Source: Formicarius rufipectus
Taxonomy: Eukaryota; Chordata; Aves; Passeriformes; Formicariidae
DNA: 64,000 nt
Assembly (NCBI GenBank): GCA_013399695.1
Contig: VXAU01002309.1
Location: forward strand, 902,847-966,846
Direction of reading: 5' to 3'
Part shown: one piece after another, positions 12,508-23,922 of the stretch
Numbering within the stretch: the stretch's first letter is position 1
How the letters are laid out: every line of letters begins with the position of its first letter
Position numbers and translations under genes: made by a program
Notes under the pieces: model-generated
The model's database searches: none
Told to the model about the DNA's origin: nothing
What the model saw: the letters and a program-made list of their open reading frames with translations, nothing else

Positions 12508-15500
12508 CAGTAATCTTATGGACCATCTTTCATTCATTGCTGACTTGATGACTCTTCCTTTCAAAAACTATTGCTAGGCGCTTGAGCCATCCAGGAGGTA
12601 TATTTCCAAACTTGTTCCCACACCTTTGAAATCTTCCTACAAACTTCTGCAAAGCTTTCTTCTTCAGGACTCTCCTGAAAACTCTATGTCATAAAGTCTA
12701 TAAACGTAATTTGGCAGAAATTTGCTGTTTCTTGTTTCTCTGACTGGACTTCTATGCATGTTCCTCTATAATTCAAGTTTTAAAAGGCCTGTGACACAAA
12801 CTATGCTTGTGTTTCGTACTGAACCTACCACCATTGCTTACTATGCATAAGAAGGGCTGCTAGACACTCAGTAAAAAGAAAAATAAGTAGGTATCACCAA
12901 AATAATCACACTGTGTTCTAGATTGGGTCAAAATTAAAATAAAGGCCTTAACTACTATTTTCATGGTCAAGAAATTGTCTTGCTTTTACAAATACAGAGA
13001 AATTCTAAAGCATCTGGAATCCAATGTATTTTTTTTTGTTTGCTGTACTATACATGTAAGTTTTACGATTTCCATGTAATCCAGTCTGAACTTTGTCAGT
13101 TACTACGGAGACTAACTTTATAAATTAAGTGACAAAGATGCCTCAGACTATATTTACTGAGGAGTAAGGAACAGTTAGAAAAAATAAACCTCTATTTTTC
13201 ACAGACAGGTCATTCAGTCAGCAACTTGCATGGCTGTTAATACACAGATGGGTTTTGAATCACTTGTCTCCTGTATGAATAGGTATGCTTCCCCCCTTCT
13301 TTAATGGTGATGTGTTGACTGCAATTAGGCAGGCAATATCATTGCAGAAAAAGTTCTGAAACTGTTCCTATCAGCCAGTGGAGTGGCACAAACTCCCAGA
13401 CAGATACATTTCCTCCAGCTTATCCCATGCACTGCAGTGTGAGCCTACTGCCTGATTAAAAGTTGCTTTCCCATGTGTTTCTAGCTCTCACTGACAGCAG
13501 AAATGATGCTGTGTTGAATGTAACTATAAATATACATCCTGCTGTCCTGTTTCTTTGATTCAACCAGGGTAGGAGGGAAGACCTTAAACAGGACTGCAGT
13601 TGTGGGTGGCCAATTATCTAGCAGGATGTCTGGGAAAGATTTTTGCTGTTGTACTTCCTTACCTACTGTGCAGAAAGTAATCAATACTTGGCCCCTCTTC
13701 TTTCATTTTTGATACCTGTATAAACAGCAAAAGGGATGCTACAAGCAGCAGCAGAAATTCAGACTGACCTTTGTGATGAGTGATCAACTCAGTCCTGAGG
13801 CATCAAAACCAGCAGCGTTTGTACTTTTCTCATACTGATTTCCATTGAAACAAGGTAGCAGCTGGAACAGCCAGAAAAGATTTATTGCTTTGTCATAAGG
13901 ATAAAAACAAGCAGTTTTTAAAGGATGAAATTAGTAGCTTTATTAGAGCAATAAAATGTTCTCAGGATTTCAGGAGATGTCCAGGAGCATAGAAGATTTT
14001 GCTTGCTAGTGTCTAGGTATTGGAGTGGCATGATACCTATGGTGTCCTGCAGTACGAGGTTTTCCTATGTTTCATTGGATCTCTTTGAATATAAATACAC
14101 ATATGTATTTATACTATGGTACATAATTCACTGTGTATATGAAAATCTGACCCATATGTCACCAGAATTAACTTCCCTGCCTATGTTTGTCTCTTCTCAG
14201 TGTTCCATACCCAAAGTCTACACTATATTGTGGAAGACTGCACTGCACAAGGAACACTACATTGACTCAGTTCTGCTGCATGGACAGAAGGAAGAGACAA
14301 ACAAATCACTTTCCTATTGCATTACATCCATATTCCTCTGAAACACCTCCCTGACCAAACGACAGAACAGGTCATTTCCTCCTGTCAACACAATTTTCTT
14401 TGGAAGCTGAGAGTCACAACTGGCCAGATCAAGGTCAGATAAGCTCTGGCATGGGCAGAGTAAGTTCTGAGACTTGCATACAGAACGTAAGTCATATGAG
14501 TTTGAAATATGAACTATAGCTTGTGAAATATGTAGTAAATCTAGTATGCAGAGATGTGGTTTGAAAAATAAAACAACTCAAGCTTCCTGTCATCTTGGGT
14601 GACATAACGCAAAGCAGAGTTATGGGTGCTTAGAAGCTCCACTGAACATAGTTTGTGGCAGTGCCTTCTCCTAAGAAAAAAAATTCATATAGCACTGGCT
14701 TTATCTGCATTTCATGAACGTCCCATATTTTTTCTCAGTAAGCTTTAAGTCCACTGGTTTAGTATCCTGATAAACTGGTATCTAACATTTCACCTGGGAA
14801 CCAGTAGCACCAGATTTCTTTTTGAGGAATTAGGTGTCACCCTTGAGATGAGACTGACAGATGACTGTGTTACACTCTTCTGCTCTCTTCCAGACTGCAG
14901 TTCAGCTAGTGATCTCAAATCACAGACTACTTTAAAACAGTGTTTCAATTCTGGTTTTGATTTAGTCATGGTTCAGAGTACTTGATTTCACCCCCTGTCA
15001 AAAGGTATTGGGAAGAGTCTCACATCTGGCCTCAGAGAGGTCTCAAGGGACCTTTAAATGATTTGCAGTTTTCTCCGAGTCCCCAAATAAGCATACAGCC
15101 TTCTAACACACACACACACACCTTGGGGATAAACATGATACAACAAGAAAATTACAAAATATGTGTCACTTAAATGAGCTGGTTTCATTTTCTGATCTCA
15201 GTATTTTCTGTGTTTGATATGTCATAAATATGAGTCTTAGCTCTTTAAATAACATTGGCTTGATGATATATCAGGGAAGATGACATTGCAGTGCTAGAAC
15301 AAAATAAATTCACTTTTAAATGTGCGCTACCTAGTGTTGCAAAACAATAGATGCTTCAATGCAAGATCCAGACTCCAACATCTCAGCAGTAGTTATGCAA
15401 CTCTGAAGGACAAATGTTAATATTACAAACTGAACAACATCACTGTTTAGACTTAGACACCAGAGACTTACTTTCCACCATCACAAGAGCCATTATTTTT

Positions 15501-17104
15501 ATTTACATGTAACTAGGAGAAAAGTTATGGTGGGCTATCTTTTTTACACCACTCTAAGGAAAGCCCGTGATTGTCACTGACGTGGATAACAATCTTCCCT
15601 GATCTCAAAAAGACTCAGCTACCATTCAACATTAGGTCGCAGTGGACCTGACATCTTCCTGAACTTTTCATTATGTTGATCTCTAAACTTTGTGTAACTT
15701 TTTACAGGGGCTGGAGGAAAGAGGGAAAAAGAGGATGTTTAAAATACATCAAAAAGGCTTTGCCCTGATTAAGTACATATCAGTATCAACCAGGACCCTT
15801 GTGATAATAAGTTACCTAGCAATGATGCATGAGTACCATGAGTGGAAAACCATGTATTAAAAAAATACTTCGTTTTCTGGTTTATGTGTCAGGATATTTT
15901 TTTTTGTAATACTGTTTTTTAGTCATGCCTACACTGACTATTATTTATGTTGCAAGTAGAGAACTGGACAGCAAGATCTTGCATTTTTTAGGCCTGCTCC
16001 TGTCCTACTGGATCTTTCACACATCGCACTCTGTCTGAGACATCAAAGCTCTGGTCACATTCAGCACCTTCAGCTCTAGGCAGCCCCAGAGGCCACTGTA
16101 TCCTCTCCAGAGCTATCAGAGTCATGTCCAGTGTGTCAATCTCCTATCCTATCACCTTGCTGGCCATCATACCTGGCAGGCAGCTTGATGTCGGCAGTCC
16201 TGGACTTGCCAGGTACCCTCACCCACCTGAAGGTGAACTTTCCCAAAGCCATTTCCCATCTGTTTAGACAAGAGGTGAAGAGTGTCACTAAGGTCCTAAT
16301 GTGCCTTGGACACCAAAGCATTTGTTGTAGCCCATATTTATACTAAAGTGTTCTGCTGGCTCTGAAGCAGCCTCTTCAGCATTGCTGCCCTACATCTGTG
16401 CTGCCAAGAGCAGGCATGGGTTCCTCTCTCCCCTGCTCCCTGCACTGGATGCTTGACTCGGTTGGTTAATGATGGGGGTTCCTTCCTATGAATCATGTCA
16501 CCATGAACAGAAACCTGCTTTTAAAGGACCTGTAAGTTCTGCTGTAACAAATACTACTTCTTGAGTAAAAAGCAAACTGAGGTTTTGACACCTTTATATT
16601 TATATAAGTATATAAAATACATTAAAATATTTACTTTTAGGTCTTCAAAGTTGTACATTGATGTCAGTAGGAAACATGTCACACTGTCAACAAGGGTGAT
16701 ATAATTCCCTTTAAGTCAGTTCTCAGAGCTCAAATGTTTCCACTTTCAAAGCCTGGTGGGCTATGCAGAAAAATAAACCCTCTTATACCATCTAGCAGCA
16801 TGCATGCACGCAGTACAGGTTGCTCTGCTGTCCTTTGACAGCCCACAGAAACCCAGGAAATGATTCCTCTTTAATCTTCCTAAAGAAATTCCTGTTTTGC
16901 TGTGAGTGCCAGAGCTCCTCAAACTCTTCGGACTAAGAAGAAAGAAGCGAATAAGGGTCATACTTTTGAAAAAAATAAAAGAGTATCAAGTGGGAAAATT
17001 CTTTGCTCCCTCTGTTTTTTGGCAATGTGCAAGAATTGGAAAAGCTGTTCAGCAGTGGTATTACCAGCTAGGACTTCATTCACATTTGAATCCATCTGAT
17101 AAGA
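12508..17104. other. unique non-coding sequence with a GC-richer patch at about 16010-16480
   Basis: No recognised repeat except a short (AC)n at 15106-15121. The patch near 16010-16480 is richer in G and C, with small open frames (up to 71 codons) on both strands, none recognisable. An open frame at 16906-17115 rich in Lys and Arg (starting from GTG) was considered and not supported. Confidence 0.45.
15106..15121. repeat. short (AC)n microsatellite
   Basis: About eight uninterrupted AC units, short enough to be only mildly polymorphic. Confidence 0.8.
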
Positions 17105-17330
17105 TTATATATTAACTCTGCCGATTTACGTTAACACTTAGCTGTAGTGACAAGCACTCTTTGCACTTACTGCACACTGACACTTTGTCTTTCTGTTGCA
17201 AGGAATTCAAGTAGAGATTAGTGACGTTAATGAGAGGGAATAAGAGTGTACATGTAAGCAAAGCTTGAGTATTGGCAGGAATCAAGTCTGCAAAGGCAGC
17301 AAGCAGAAAATACTGATTAACGCAACATAG
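17105..17330 (+). repeat. copy A of a diverged direct repeat (partner at 18390-18626)
   Basis: The clearest homology is 17221-17330. It opens with GTGACGTTAATGAGAGGG and closes with GGCAGCAAGCAGAAAATACTGATT, matching GTGACGTTAATAGAGATGG ... GGAAGCAAACAGAAAATATTGATT in the partner with similar spacing. Hand alignment suggests roughly 65-75% identity over about 105 bp. Weaker resemblance extends upstream (for example ACTGCACACTGACAC against AGCACACTGCTGC). It is either an old tandem duplication with a spacing of about 1.29 kb, or two copies of an unrecognised ancient interspersed repeat. Confidence 0.6.
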
Positions 17331-18389
17331 TTTGCACTTTCATCAAAAGACAGTGTTTGGCAATTCAGTTCTGACTGGGTTTGCATGTATTCTTTAAACC
17401 ATTGGTAAGCTCTTTTTTTCTTTTTGAAAGGAATTATAATTTCTATTCATTTTGTTACAAATATTGGGATTTTTAGAACTTGTTTTAAAAGACACGGAAG
17501 TTATAACATTCAAGCCCTGAAACCACTGTTAAGAAATAAAAGTCTCATAATTTGCATACTAATGCCCCCTCTGAAGATTCACAGGACTTATTTTTTCTGA
17601 AGCAAAAAAGATGCAGTTGTTATTGGTGCTCAGAAGCCCAGAAAACTAGTTTACTCTGCCTTTACCATGCACAGGATTTTGTTATTGAAAGCAGTGATGC
17701 TGACCTGTTTAGTCATGTCAATCAAACCACCCATCACAATCCTTTGCATGTTTCCTACTCCAAAACATCGACCTGCGCACAAGTTCTTTCCCAGCCACAG
17801 CTGGGCATTGCATGCCTCCTAAGTGAGTGCAAAGTAAACTACTTAATATCTATGGCATGTTTTTCTGCCAGGACAATTAGTGCAAAGCAGCCACAGTGTT
17901 ATAAGCTCACACCCAAACTGAGACATACTTTGGCTGTAGTGCTGGCCAACAGCAAAAACAAAGGACACACGTCATGTTCTGTTCTCGGAGAGGGCAGGAC
18001 TGGGCTATGGCAAAATAGTAAGTTCAAGGGATAGAGTAGCTCTGAGGTGTCAAGCAAGGCAGGGTACAGGAGGAGGAAAGTAGTGCCAGGGATGAAACCA
18101 AAGGGATACAATGACCTTCAGGAGGTTCCAAGGCTGGTGGTCCTGAAGGGTGTGTGGGGAAGAATGCAGAAACTTTGCATCCTGCATTTAACAAAAAGTG
18201 GAAACCTCTGTCTTTGCTCACAGTGACCTCACCTTTCTCAACCATATATCTCTATCCTCAGATGAAAGGTCTTTCAAAAGTTAAACAAAGAGATAACTCT
18301 TAGCAGAATGTATCGTCATGGGTCACCTAGGAGGCAGCCACTGATCCATTTTCCTGCACAAGGGGATCAAGTCCTTGATTGCTAAGGTA
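17331..18389. other. non-coding spacer between the repeat pair
   Basis: A 160-codon plus-strand open frame (17552-18034) lies here. It has no recognisable domain and its ATG lacks a clear context. One frame of this length is close to what chance predicts for 64 kb of AT-rich DNA. Nothing else was recognised. Confidence 0.4.
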
Positions 18390-18626
18390 TTTCTGATTAA
18401 CATTTTCTGCAGAGCCAGCCTTGGCTGTGTAGCTAGGTAGTTTGTAGTTTGCTCTAAAAAGCACACTGCTGCTAGAGCTAACATTTACATAGCTGCAGGT
18501 GAATGCTGGTGACGTTAATAGAGATGGATAGGAGGGGAGATGGAAGCCAAACCTAAGATACCAGCAGAGATTAGGCAGGCATACAAAGGAAGCAAACAGA
18601 AAATATTGATTGGCACTTAGCATAGG
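18390..18626 (+). repeat. copy B of a diverged direct repeat (partner at 17105-17330)
   Basis: The homologous core lies at 18509-18626, starting GTGACGTTAAT and containing AACAGAAAATATTGATT. It overlaps a 103-codon minus-strand open frame (18327-18638) that has no recognisable domain. Copy A is not open in the corresponding frame as far as I can tell, so coding function is unlikely. Confidence 0.6.
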
Positions 18627-18678
18627 ACTCCCAAGCAAGAGTGCTCAGCTGACTTAGGAGGCTGTATTTTTCCTCTCA

Positions 18679-18770
18679 CAATTTGACTAAGTCATTTCAG
18701 TAATTTTACCCTGTTGCCTTCTCCCTCTCTGGCAAGTAAGAATAATTGCCTTCTTCATAATACTCCTTTC
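18679..18770 (+). mobile_element. possible MIR SINE remnant, very diverged
   Basis: The order of words resembles the middle of the ancient amniote SINE MIR: GACTAAGTCATTTCAGTAA for its GGCAAGTCACTTAA-type block, then CTTCTCCCTCTCTGGCAAGTAAGAATAATTG for the downstream TTTCCTCATCTGTAAAATGG-type block, then CCTTCTTCATAATA for a CCTACCTCATA-type block. Similarity is weak and judged by eye. Confidence 0.4.
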
Positions 18771-19991
18771 CCAAGATAGATAAGTAGTTATGGCCCTTCA
18801 GCCTTTGAGTCTCATAGTTTCAGCCAGTTTTGTCTCATTCTATTGGTTTTATTTATCAATTACTTTGCTGAATTCCTCTGCACTCCCTGACAGTTGTTCA
18901 GTGTAAAAGAGAAATGTGCTAATGCCTCTAATCTCATCCAGACCTCCTTAAGACAGGATAGGAGGGATCAACTAGACAACATGAGGCTCCTGCTGGGATG
19001 GCACATACCATGATGTATATGTAGTAACAGCACACTGGTAACTCAAGTGCATGCCCTAAACTCATGTCAACAGCTCTCCTCCAACAGCAATGCCCACATT
19101 TCCCAGATCTGGCACACTGACCCTTTGGAGTCGATGAGGCAGAGGGGACAAAGACCTTACAGGTTTTCTGACCAACCATCAAAGTGTGTCTGGCAAGGGG
19201 ATGGGATTCAGAGATTGAGTGATACAACAGGAAGGTGGGTGAGAGTCTGGTGACCAGTCAGTAACAAATACCAACTGTCCAAAAAACTAGCAACATAGCA
19301 AAAAGGATGCCTTATGCTTAAATTCCTTTGCCTCAGAAACGTTGGCATTAAAGTAGAACTTCAGAACACCAGAGTAGAAGAACTAGGGAAGTTATTTCCA
19401 CTTTATTAGATTAGAGGAACAATGACATTTGCAACTGACCTGAGACTTTACAGAGTAACCGTTTCTTTTTGGCTTGCTCTTCCAAATACCAAAATTAGTG
19501 CAGAGGCCCTAGTGTATTGGGCTCATAGATGCAACATATGGTAAAAGATGTTGCTGTTTAACTTGTGACTCGCTGGAGTCATTTACTGCATGTAACGTTT
19601 AATTCCTTCAAGGAAACTCATCCTAGAAGAATATACACTCAGATCCTCTAATGTATGAGGATTTCATTTACATTATGAAGACAGCATTTTTCACTAAAAG
19701 ACCACCACAGACAAGTTGAGAACATCTGCTATGGGCATTTCAGATTATGTTGCTCCCAGATAGCTGCAGATGCAACAGCAGAAACAGACTTGGGTTTGTG
19801 GAGAAAAATCACAAGGCTGCAGCTTGCCAGCTAGTACAAATCACTGAACATGTGTGTTTGTGTGTCTGTGTGCTCCTGACACAACCATAGGGTCTCTCAG
19901 ACTGTGATTACAGTTGACCCTGCTGAAATACAACCTAATTCTTTCCTGACAAAAGTGACTTGGAATAACAAAGGCATAAAAGAGCCAATAT
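18771..19991. other. unique non-coding sequence, nothing recognised
   Basis: No transposon signature and no plausible gene. Small open frames near 18930-19250 occur on both strands of the same interval, which argues against either being real. Confidence 0.5.
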
Positions 19992-20134
19992 AAACAATAA
20001 CAACAACAACAACAACAACAACAAAAAAAAACCAACAAAAAAAAAAACCCCAAACAAAAACCCCAAAACAAAACCAAAACCAAACAAACAAAACTCCCCA
20101 AACAAACAAAACCAAACCAAAACAAAACCAACCA
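19992..20134 (+). repeat. (AAC)n microsatellite running into a G-free A/C tract
   Basis: About nine AAC units up to about 20024 are followed by irregular poly-A, CCAAA and CAAAC sequence. From 19999 to 20134 the plus strand has only A and C apart from one T (20095). The Cys/Phe/Val-rich open frames on the minus strand are compositional artefacts. Confidence 0.88.
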
Positions 20135-20411
20135 GAGTTACAGACATGTTGCAGAAGACATGACAAAGAATTCAGAAAAGCCAAGGTGAAGGCAGGACTC
20201 CAGCAGGGCCACAAACAGCAGCACCATTTTCCCACAGTGTTAAATTAACTGGATCAGTGTTAAATAAGCTTCAAATCTTTCATGTTAACTTGCACCAAGA
20301 AAAGAATTATATTCTTTCATTATCTAACCTGTAAAGTGATGTGAAGCACAGCAAAAGAAAAAGAGGTTGAGATTCTCAATAGGAGGATCAAAAAAATAAT
20401 GAGAAAACAAT
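20135..20411. other. short unique spacer
   Basis: About 277 bp between the A/C tract and the 5' truncation point of the CR1. No feature recognised. Confidence 0.5.
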
Positions 20412-21290
20412 ATTGGGTCGGTCGTGTTTAATATTTTTATCAATAATTTGAACAAGAGGATTGAGTACCCGGTAAATTCACAGACAACACTAAGCTTGCT
20501 GGAAGTGTTGATCTGCTGGAGGTCAGAAAGGCTCTGCAGAGGGATCTGGACAGGTTGGATCAACAGGCCAAGGTCAAGTGTTAGGTCTTGCATTTAGGTC
20601 ATAACAACTCCATACAGCACAACAGGCTGGGGGCAGAGTGATTGGAAAGTGGCCCAGTGGAAAAGGACCTGATTGTGCTGGTTGACAGCCAGCTGAACAT
20701 GACCTGGCAGTGTGCCCAGGTAGCCAAGAGGGCCAGAGGTGTTCTGGCCTCTGTCAAAAATAACAGCCAGGAGGACCTGGGTGATGCCACACCTTGAATC
20801 CTGTGTCCAGTTCTGAGCCACTCACTACAAGAAACATTCAGGTGCTGGAGCACGTCCAGAGAAGGGCAATGGAGTTGGTGAAGGGTCTAGAGAATAGGTC
20901 ATATGAGGAGAGGCTGAGTGAGCTGGAGTTGTTTAGCCTGGAGAAAAGGAGGCTCAGGGGTGACCTTATCACTCTCTACAAGTACCTGAAAGGAGGTTGC
21001 GGCAAGGTGGGGGTCAGCCTCTTCTCCCAGGCAACCAGGGATGGGATAAGAGGAAATGTTCTGCCATTCAGGTTGTACATGAGGAGGAATTTCTTCACTG
21101 AAAGGGTGGTTAAGCATTGGAACAGGCTGTCCAGCAAGGTGGTGGAGTTACTAACCCTGAAAGTGATCAAGAATTGACTGAACATGGCAGTTGGTGCTAC
21201 AGTTCAGTTGGCATGGTGGTGTTTGGGCAAAGGCTGGGCTTGATGGTCTTGGAGGTCTTTTTCAACCTTAATGATTCTATGACTCTATGA
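20412..21290 (+). mobile_element. CR1 LINE, 3' part of ORF2 (reverse transcriptase C-terminus) plus 3' end
   Basis: Similarity begins at the reverse-transcriptase region, with a frame reading like PVLFNIFINDL at about 20420-20455. A decayed FADDTKLG-type motif follows near 20475-20500 and LLEVRKALQRDLDRLD near 20510-20560. From 20794 a 127-codon frame is the CR1 ORF2 C-terminal region, including LEHVQRRAMELVKGLE, SYEERLSELELFSLEKRRLR, GDLITLYKYLKGG and NFFTERVVKHWNRL. The 3' end shows GGGCTTGATGGTCTTGGAGG and finishes with TTAATGATTCTATGACTCTATGA at 21290, the canonical CR1 terminal repeat. The copy is 5'-truncated, and a stop plus frame changes upstream of 20794 make it inactive. It is one of the better preserved copies in the window. 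It is flanked by A/C tracts on both sides. Confidence 0.93.
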
Positions 21291-21425
21291 AAACAAAAAC
21301 AAACAATCAAAAAACAAACCACAAAGCGAAACAGAAAAACAGAAAAACACAAAACAAAAACATCAACAGAAATAAACAAAGAAAACCAAACCAACCAAAC
21401 AAAAACCAAACAAATGAAAAAACGG
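21291..21425 (+). repeat. A/C-rich low-complexity tract abutting the CR1 3' terminus
   Basis: Immediately after the CR1 terminal repeat come about 135 bp dominated by AAAC, AACC and ACAGAAAAAC units, with a few G and T. CR1 ends are normally only a few short terminal-repeat units, so this long tail-like tract is unusual. It may be an expanded insertion-site microsatellite or a later expansion. Confidence 0.8.
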
Positions 21426-23194
21426 ACTGGTTGGAAGAATGAAAAGACCTAGAGGAAGAATGTCCTATGCTGCAACCCAGGCGAAACAGCACCCTGCCTT
21501 CTCTTGTAAAGCATGTCAGCATGAACTCTAGTGTTCTGAAGCCAGCATCTATATCCCTCAAACCTAAATCTGGAAAACATGAGGTGAAGAGCAAGCAACA
21601 GGCATTGCATGACTGCATGCAGGAGAAGGATGTAGGCTGTAGAACAACACATAAGAGAAACAAAAAAACCTCTTTAACTGCCTTCTCTCTGCCTTTGCGT
21701 TCAAGGGCCCTTATCCTACAGTTAGCTGCAGCAATGGGATACTTGTGGCCAGGCAAGTAAAAAACTTTCCAACATGGGAGAAATAAAGAGTATTAACAAA
21801 ATTTATAAATTTAAGCATATTTCAAAGTAAATTATTTTGGTTTTTACAAGTCCCCTTCTGCGTCCATGTTACCAATAACAGTCAGCCCAAAACTTCCTTT
21901 TATTTCTTGACATTTGTGACTGTGAAGTAGAAATATCTTGGAAACTTGAGTAATACTGTCTCATAGTTTGTTCAGACCTAGAACAGGACCTCAGTATTGT
22001 GTCTTAAGGTGATGGAGAAAAGGATTTTTATTTCTTTTAAGCACCAGACATTGGGAATGTGTCAAAAGAAGTTAATCACATAACTGCAAAATCTTCCCAG
22101 TTATGTCAGGACTGTATTCCAATCCCCACTACCAGCAGAGCCAAGAATCTAAGTCTACAATACACTGAGTAGAAGATGGGAAACATCTCTATCCCTACAG
22201 AAGTACACAGTATCTGGATCAGGAGATCCTCTGAACATTAAAGGCAGAAAACTAACCTTGAGAGATGCTTTAAAAAAGACAGTGTGCTGCTGATAGGCCT
22301 TGGTTTCCAATACAAAAAGAAACAAACAGACTGAAACTTCACTACAAAAATAAATACTTGGATCTCCATTGTACCTCTGAATACTACATTAAGCATTAGT
22401 TCTTTTCAGTTGAGCTACAGCATTTTTTTTAGATTTCTCAAAGGATTTGGATGCTCTATTGTTGCCAGAGTGTGATCTGGCTTCACTTCCCACAAATCAG
22501 TATCAAATGCAGAGAAGCAACCTGCTACACAGGCATTTGCAGACTAAAATAGTGCAGAACCTAATCAGGAATCTTGTGGCAGGAAACAGGCCTTCCTACA
22601 ACAGGAAGCATAGGAAAGACTACTGGAGACAGCCGTCCAAAAGCAGCCGCCTTGCCAAAAAAGACAAAATGGCCGTATACTGGCAGCTCCTGCAACAGGA
22701 AATCGCTGAATTAAGCACTCAATCTACTGAGCAATTTAGTATGTCATCTGCTTCCTGGCAACAGATACTTGGAATCACTTTTACATTGCATTTCAGCTGT
22801 ATCTCCTAACTGAGTTGAGAACAGTGTCCTCTCCAGTAAGCAAAGAGACCAAGGTCAGAGGCTTCTCTGACTCCTACCCAGAAAAATATTTTTAACCCTT
22901 TTCCTCTCTCCTTTTCATCATTTTATCATTTCTAATTTAGAGGCCTGACACTCCTGTTTCTAGTCTGATTTGTGGCCAGGGTAAACTGAGTCACTGATAT
23001 AATGTCTGCCAAAGTTAACTGTGGCCTCCATGGGACACTACAGCAGAGATAAATATCAGGTCACAGTGAAACAGGGAGAAGAAAACCAGCAGATTCTCCC
23101 TGTAATTTGTTTGATGGAGTGTCAGGAAACTTTTCAGGAACTTTCTCCTCGATATAGATAAAAAGATAGAGGGAGACAGAGAGGGAGTGAGATG
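21426..23194. other. unique non-coding sequence with one basic open frame (22414-22809)
   Basis: No repeat recognised. The stretch 22414-22809 is open on the plus strand for 132 codons without an early ATG. It is rich in Lys, Arg and Gln (NRKHRKDYWRQPSKSSRLAK) and preceded by a polypyrimidine stretch and TAG (CATTTTTTTTAG) that could be a splice acceptor. No family is recognised, no good donor follows within the open region, and one or two such frames are expected by chance in a window this size. Confidence 0.4.
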
Positions 23195-23289
23195 CTAGAG
23201 GGAGGGAGGGAGGGAGGGAGGGGGAGAGAGAGAAGAAAGAGAGAAAAAATTAGTTTTGTTTGTTTGTTTTGTTGCTGCTGTTGTTGTTC
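23195..23289 (+). repeat. compound simple repeat: (GGGA)n, GA-rich, then T/G-rich
   Basis: (GGGA)n from about 23195 gives way to GAGAGA/GAAAGA sequence to about 23247, then TTTGTTTG and TTGCTG/TTG units to 23289. It lies about 30 bp before the CR1 that follows. Confidence 0.85.
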
Positions 23290-23320
23290 CTTCATTGGTT
23301 CCTTAAGCCTTGCTGAAGAC

Positions 23321-23922
23321 AGAATCGCAGAATGACTGAAGTTGGAAAGGACCTCGTGAGACCATCTGCTCAAGCAGGATCATCTACAGTCAGTTACACC
23401 ATGTTCAAATGTTTCTTTTTAATATCTTCAAAGATGGAGACTCCGCGATCTATCTGGCCAATATGTGCCACTGCTCAGTCACCTTCAGAGTAGAAAAGTG
23501 TTTCCTGATGTTCAGATGACACCTCCTGTATTTTAGTTTCTGCCCATTCCTTCTTGTTCTGTACTGGTCACTACAGAAGAGAGCCTGGCTCTATTTTCTT
23601 TACATCCTCCTTCAGATATTAATATACATTCATAAGATCTCATTGAGCTTACACTTCTGCAGGTTGAACAGTCCCAACTTCCCTGGTCTTTCTTCATGGG
23701 AGAGGTGCTCTCATTCCTTAATTGTCCTTGTAGCCCTTCACTAGACTCTCTTAGTATGTTGATGTCTCTTCTGTTCTGGGGACTCCAGAACTGGACCCAA
23801 CATTCCAAGTATGGACTCACTAGTGCAGAGCAGAGGGGCAGGATCATCTCCCTTGATATGCTGACAACACTCCTCCTAGTGCAGCTCAGAAGTACATTGT
23901 CCTTCTTTACAGCAGGACATGT
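23321..23922 (-). mobile_element. CR1 LINE, 3' part (ORF2 C-terminus and 3' end), antisense
   Basis: It begins with an antisense terminal-repeat remnant (AGAATCGCAGAATGACTGAAG) and AGTTGGAAAGGACCTCGTGAG. It continues through CTGCTCAAGCAGGATCATCTA, TTTCCTGATGTTCAGATG, CAGGTTGAACAGTCCCAAC, CTCCAGAACTGGACCCAAC and TGGACTCACTAGTGCAGAGC. On the minus strand these encode decayed versions of the CR1 ORF2 C-terminal motifs (a LNLQKC-like frame and SALVSPYLECWVQFWSPQ). The 3'-end wording is of the same general type as the copy at 12270. 5'-truncated near 23922 and inactivated by stops and indels. Confidence 0.92.

Noticed and set aside
16906..17115. Lys/Arg-rich 69-codon frame (RRKKRIRVILLKKIKEY) considered as a processed pseudogene
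   Set aside because: No family recognised, starts from GTG, and a second overlapping frame is open over the same bases; not supportable.
17552..18034. 160-codon plus-strand open frame
   Set aside because: No recognisable domain or family. With roughly 6% stop codons expected per position in this AT-rich DNA, about one frame of this length is expected by chance over six frames of 64 kb.
19841..20235. Cys/Phe/Val-rich minus-strand open frames resembling membrane proteins
   Set aside because: They are translations of the A/C simple-sequence tract. The hydrophobic composition follows directly from T/G-rich codons.
20794..21177. 127-codon frame as a host gene
   Set aside because: It is the C-terminal part of CR1 ORF2, so it belongs to the retrotransposon and not to a host gene.
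21197..21756. 149-codon minus-strand open frame
   Set aside because: Its hydrophobic C-terminal half is the complement of the A/C-rich tract at 21291-21425 and the CR1 tail; no real gene.
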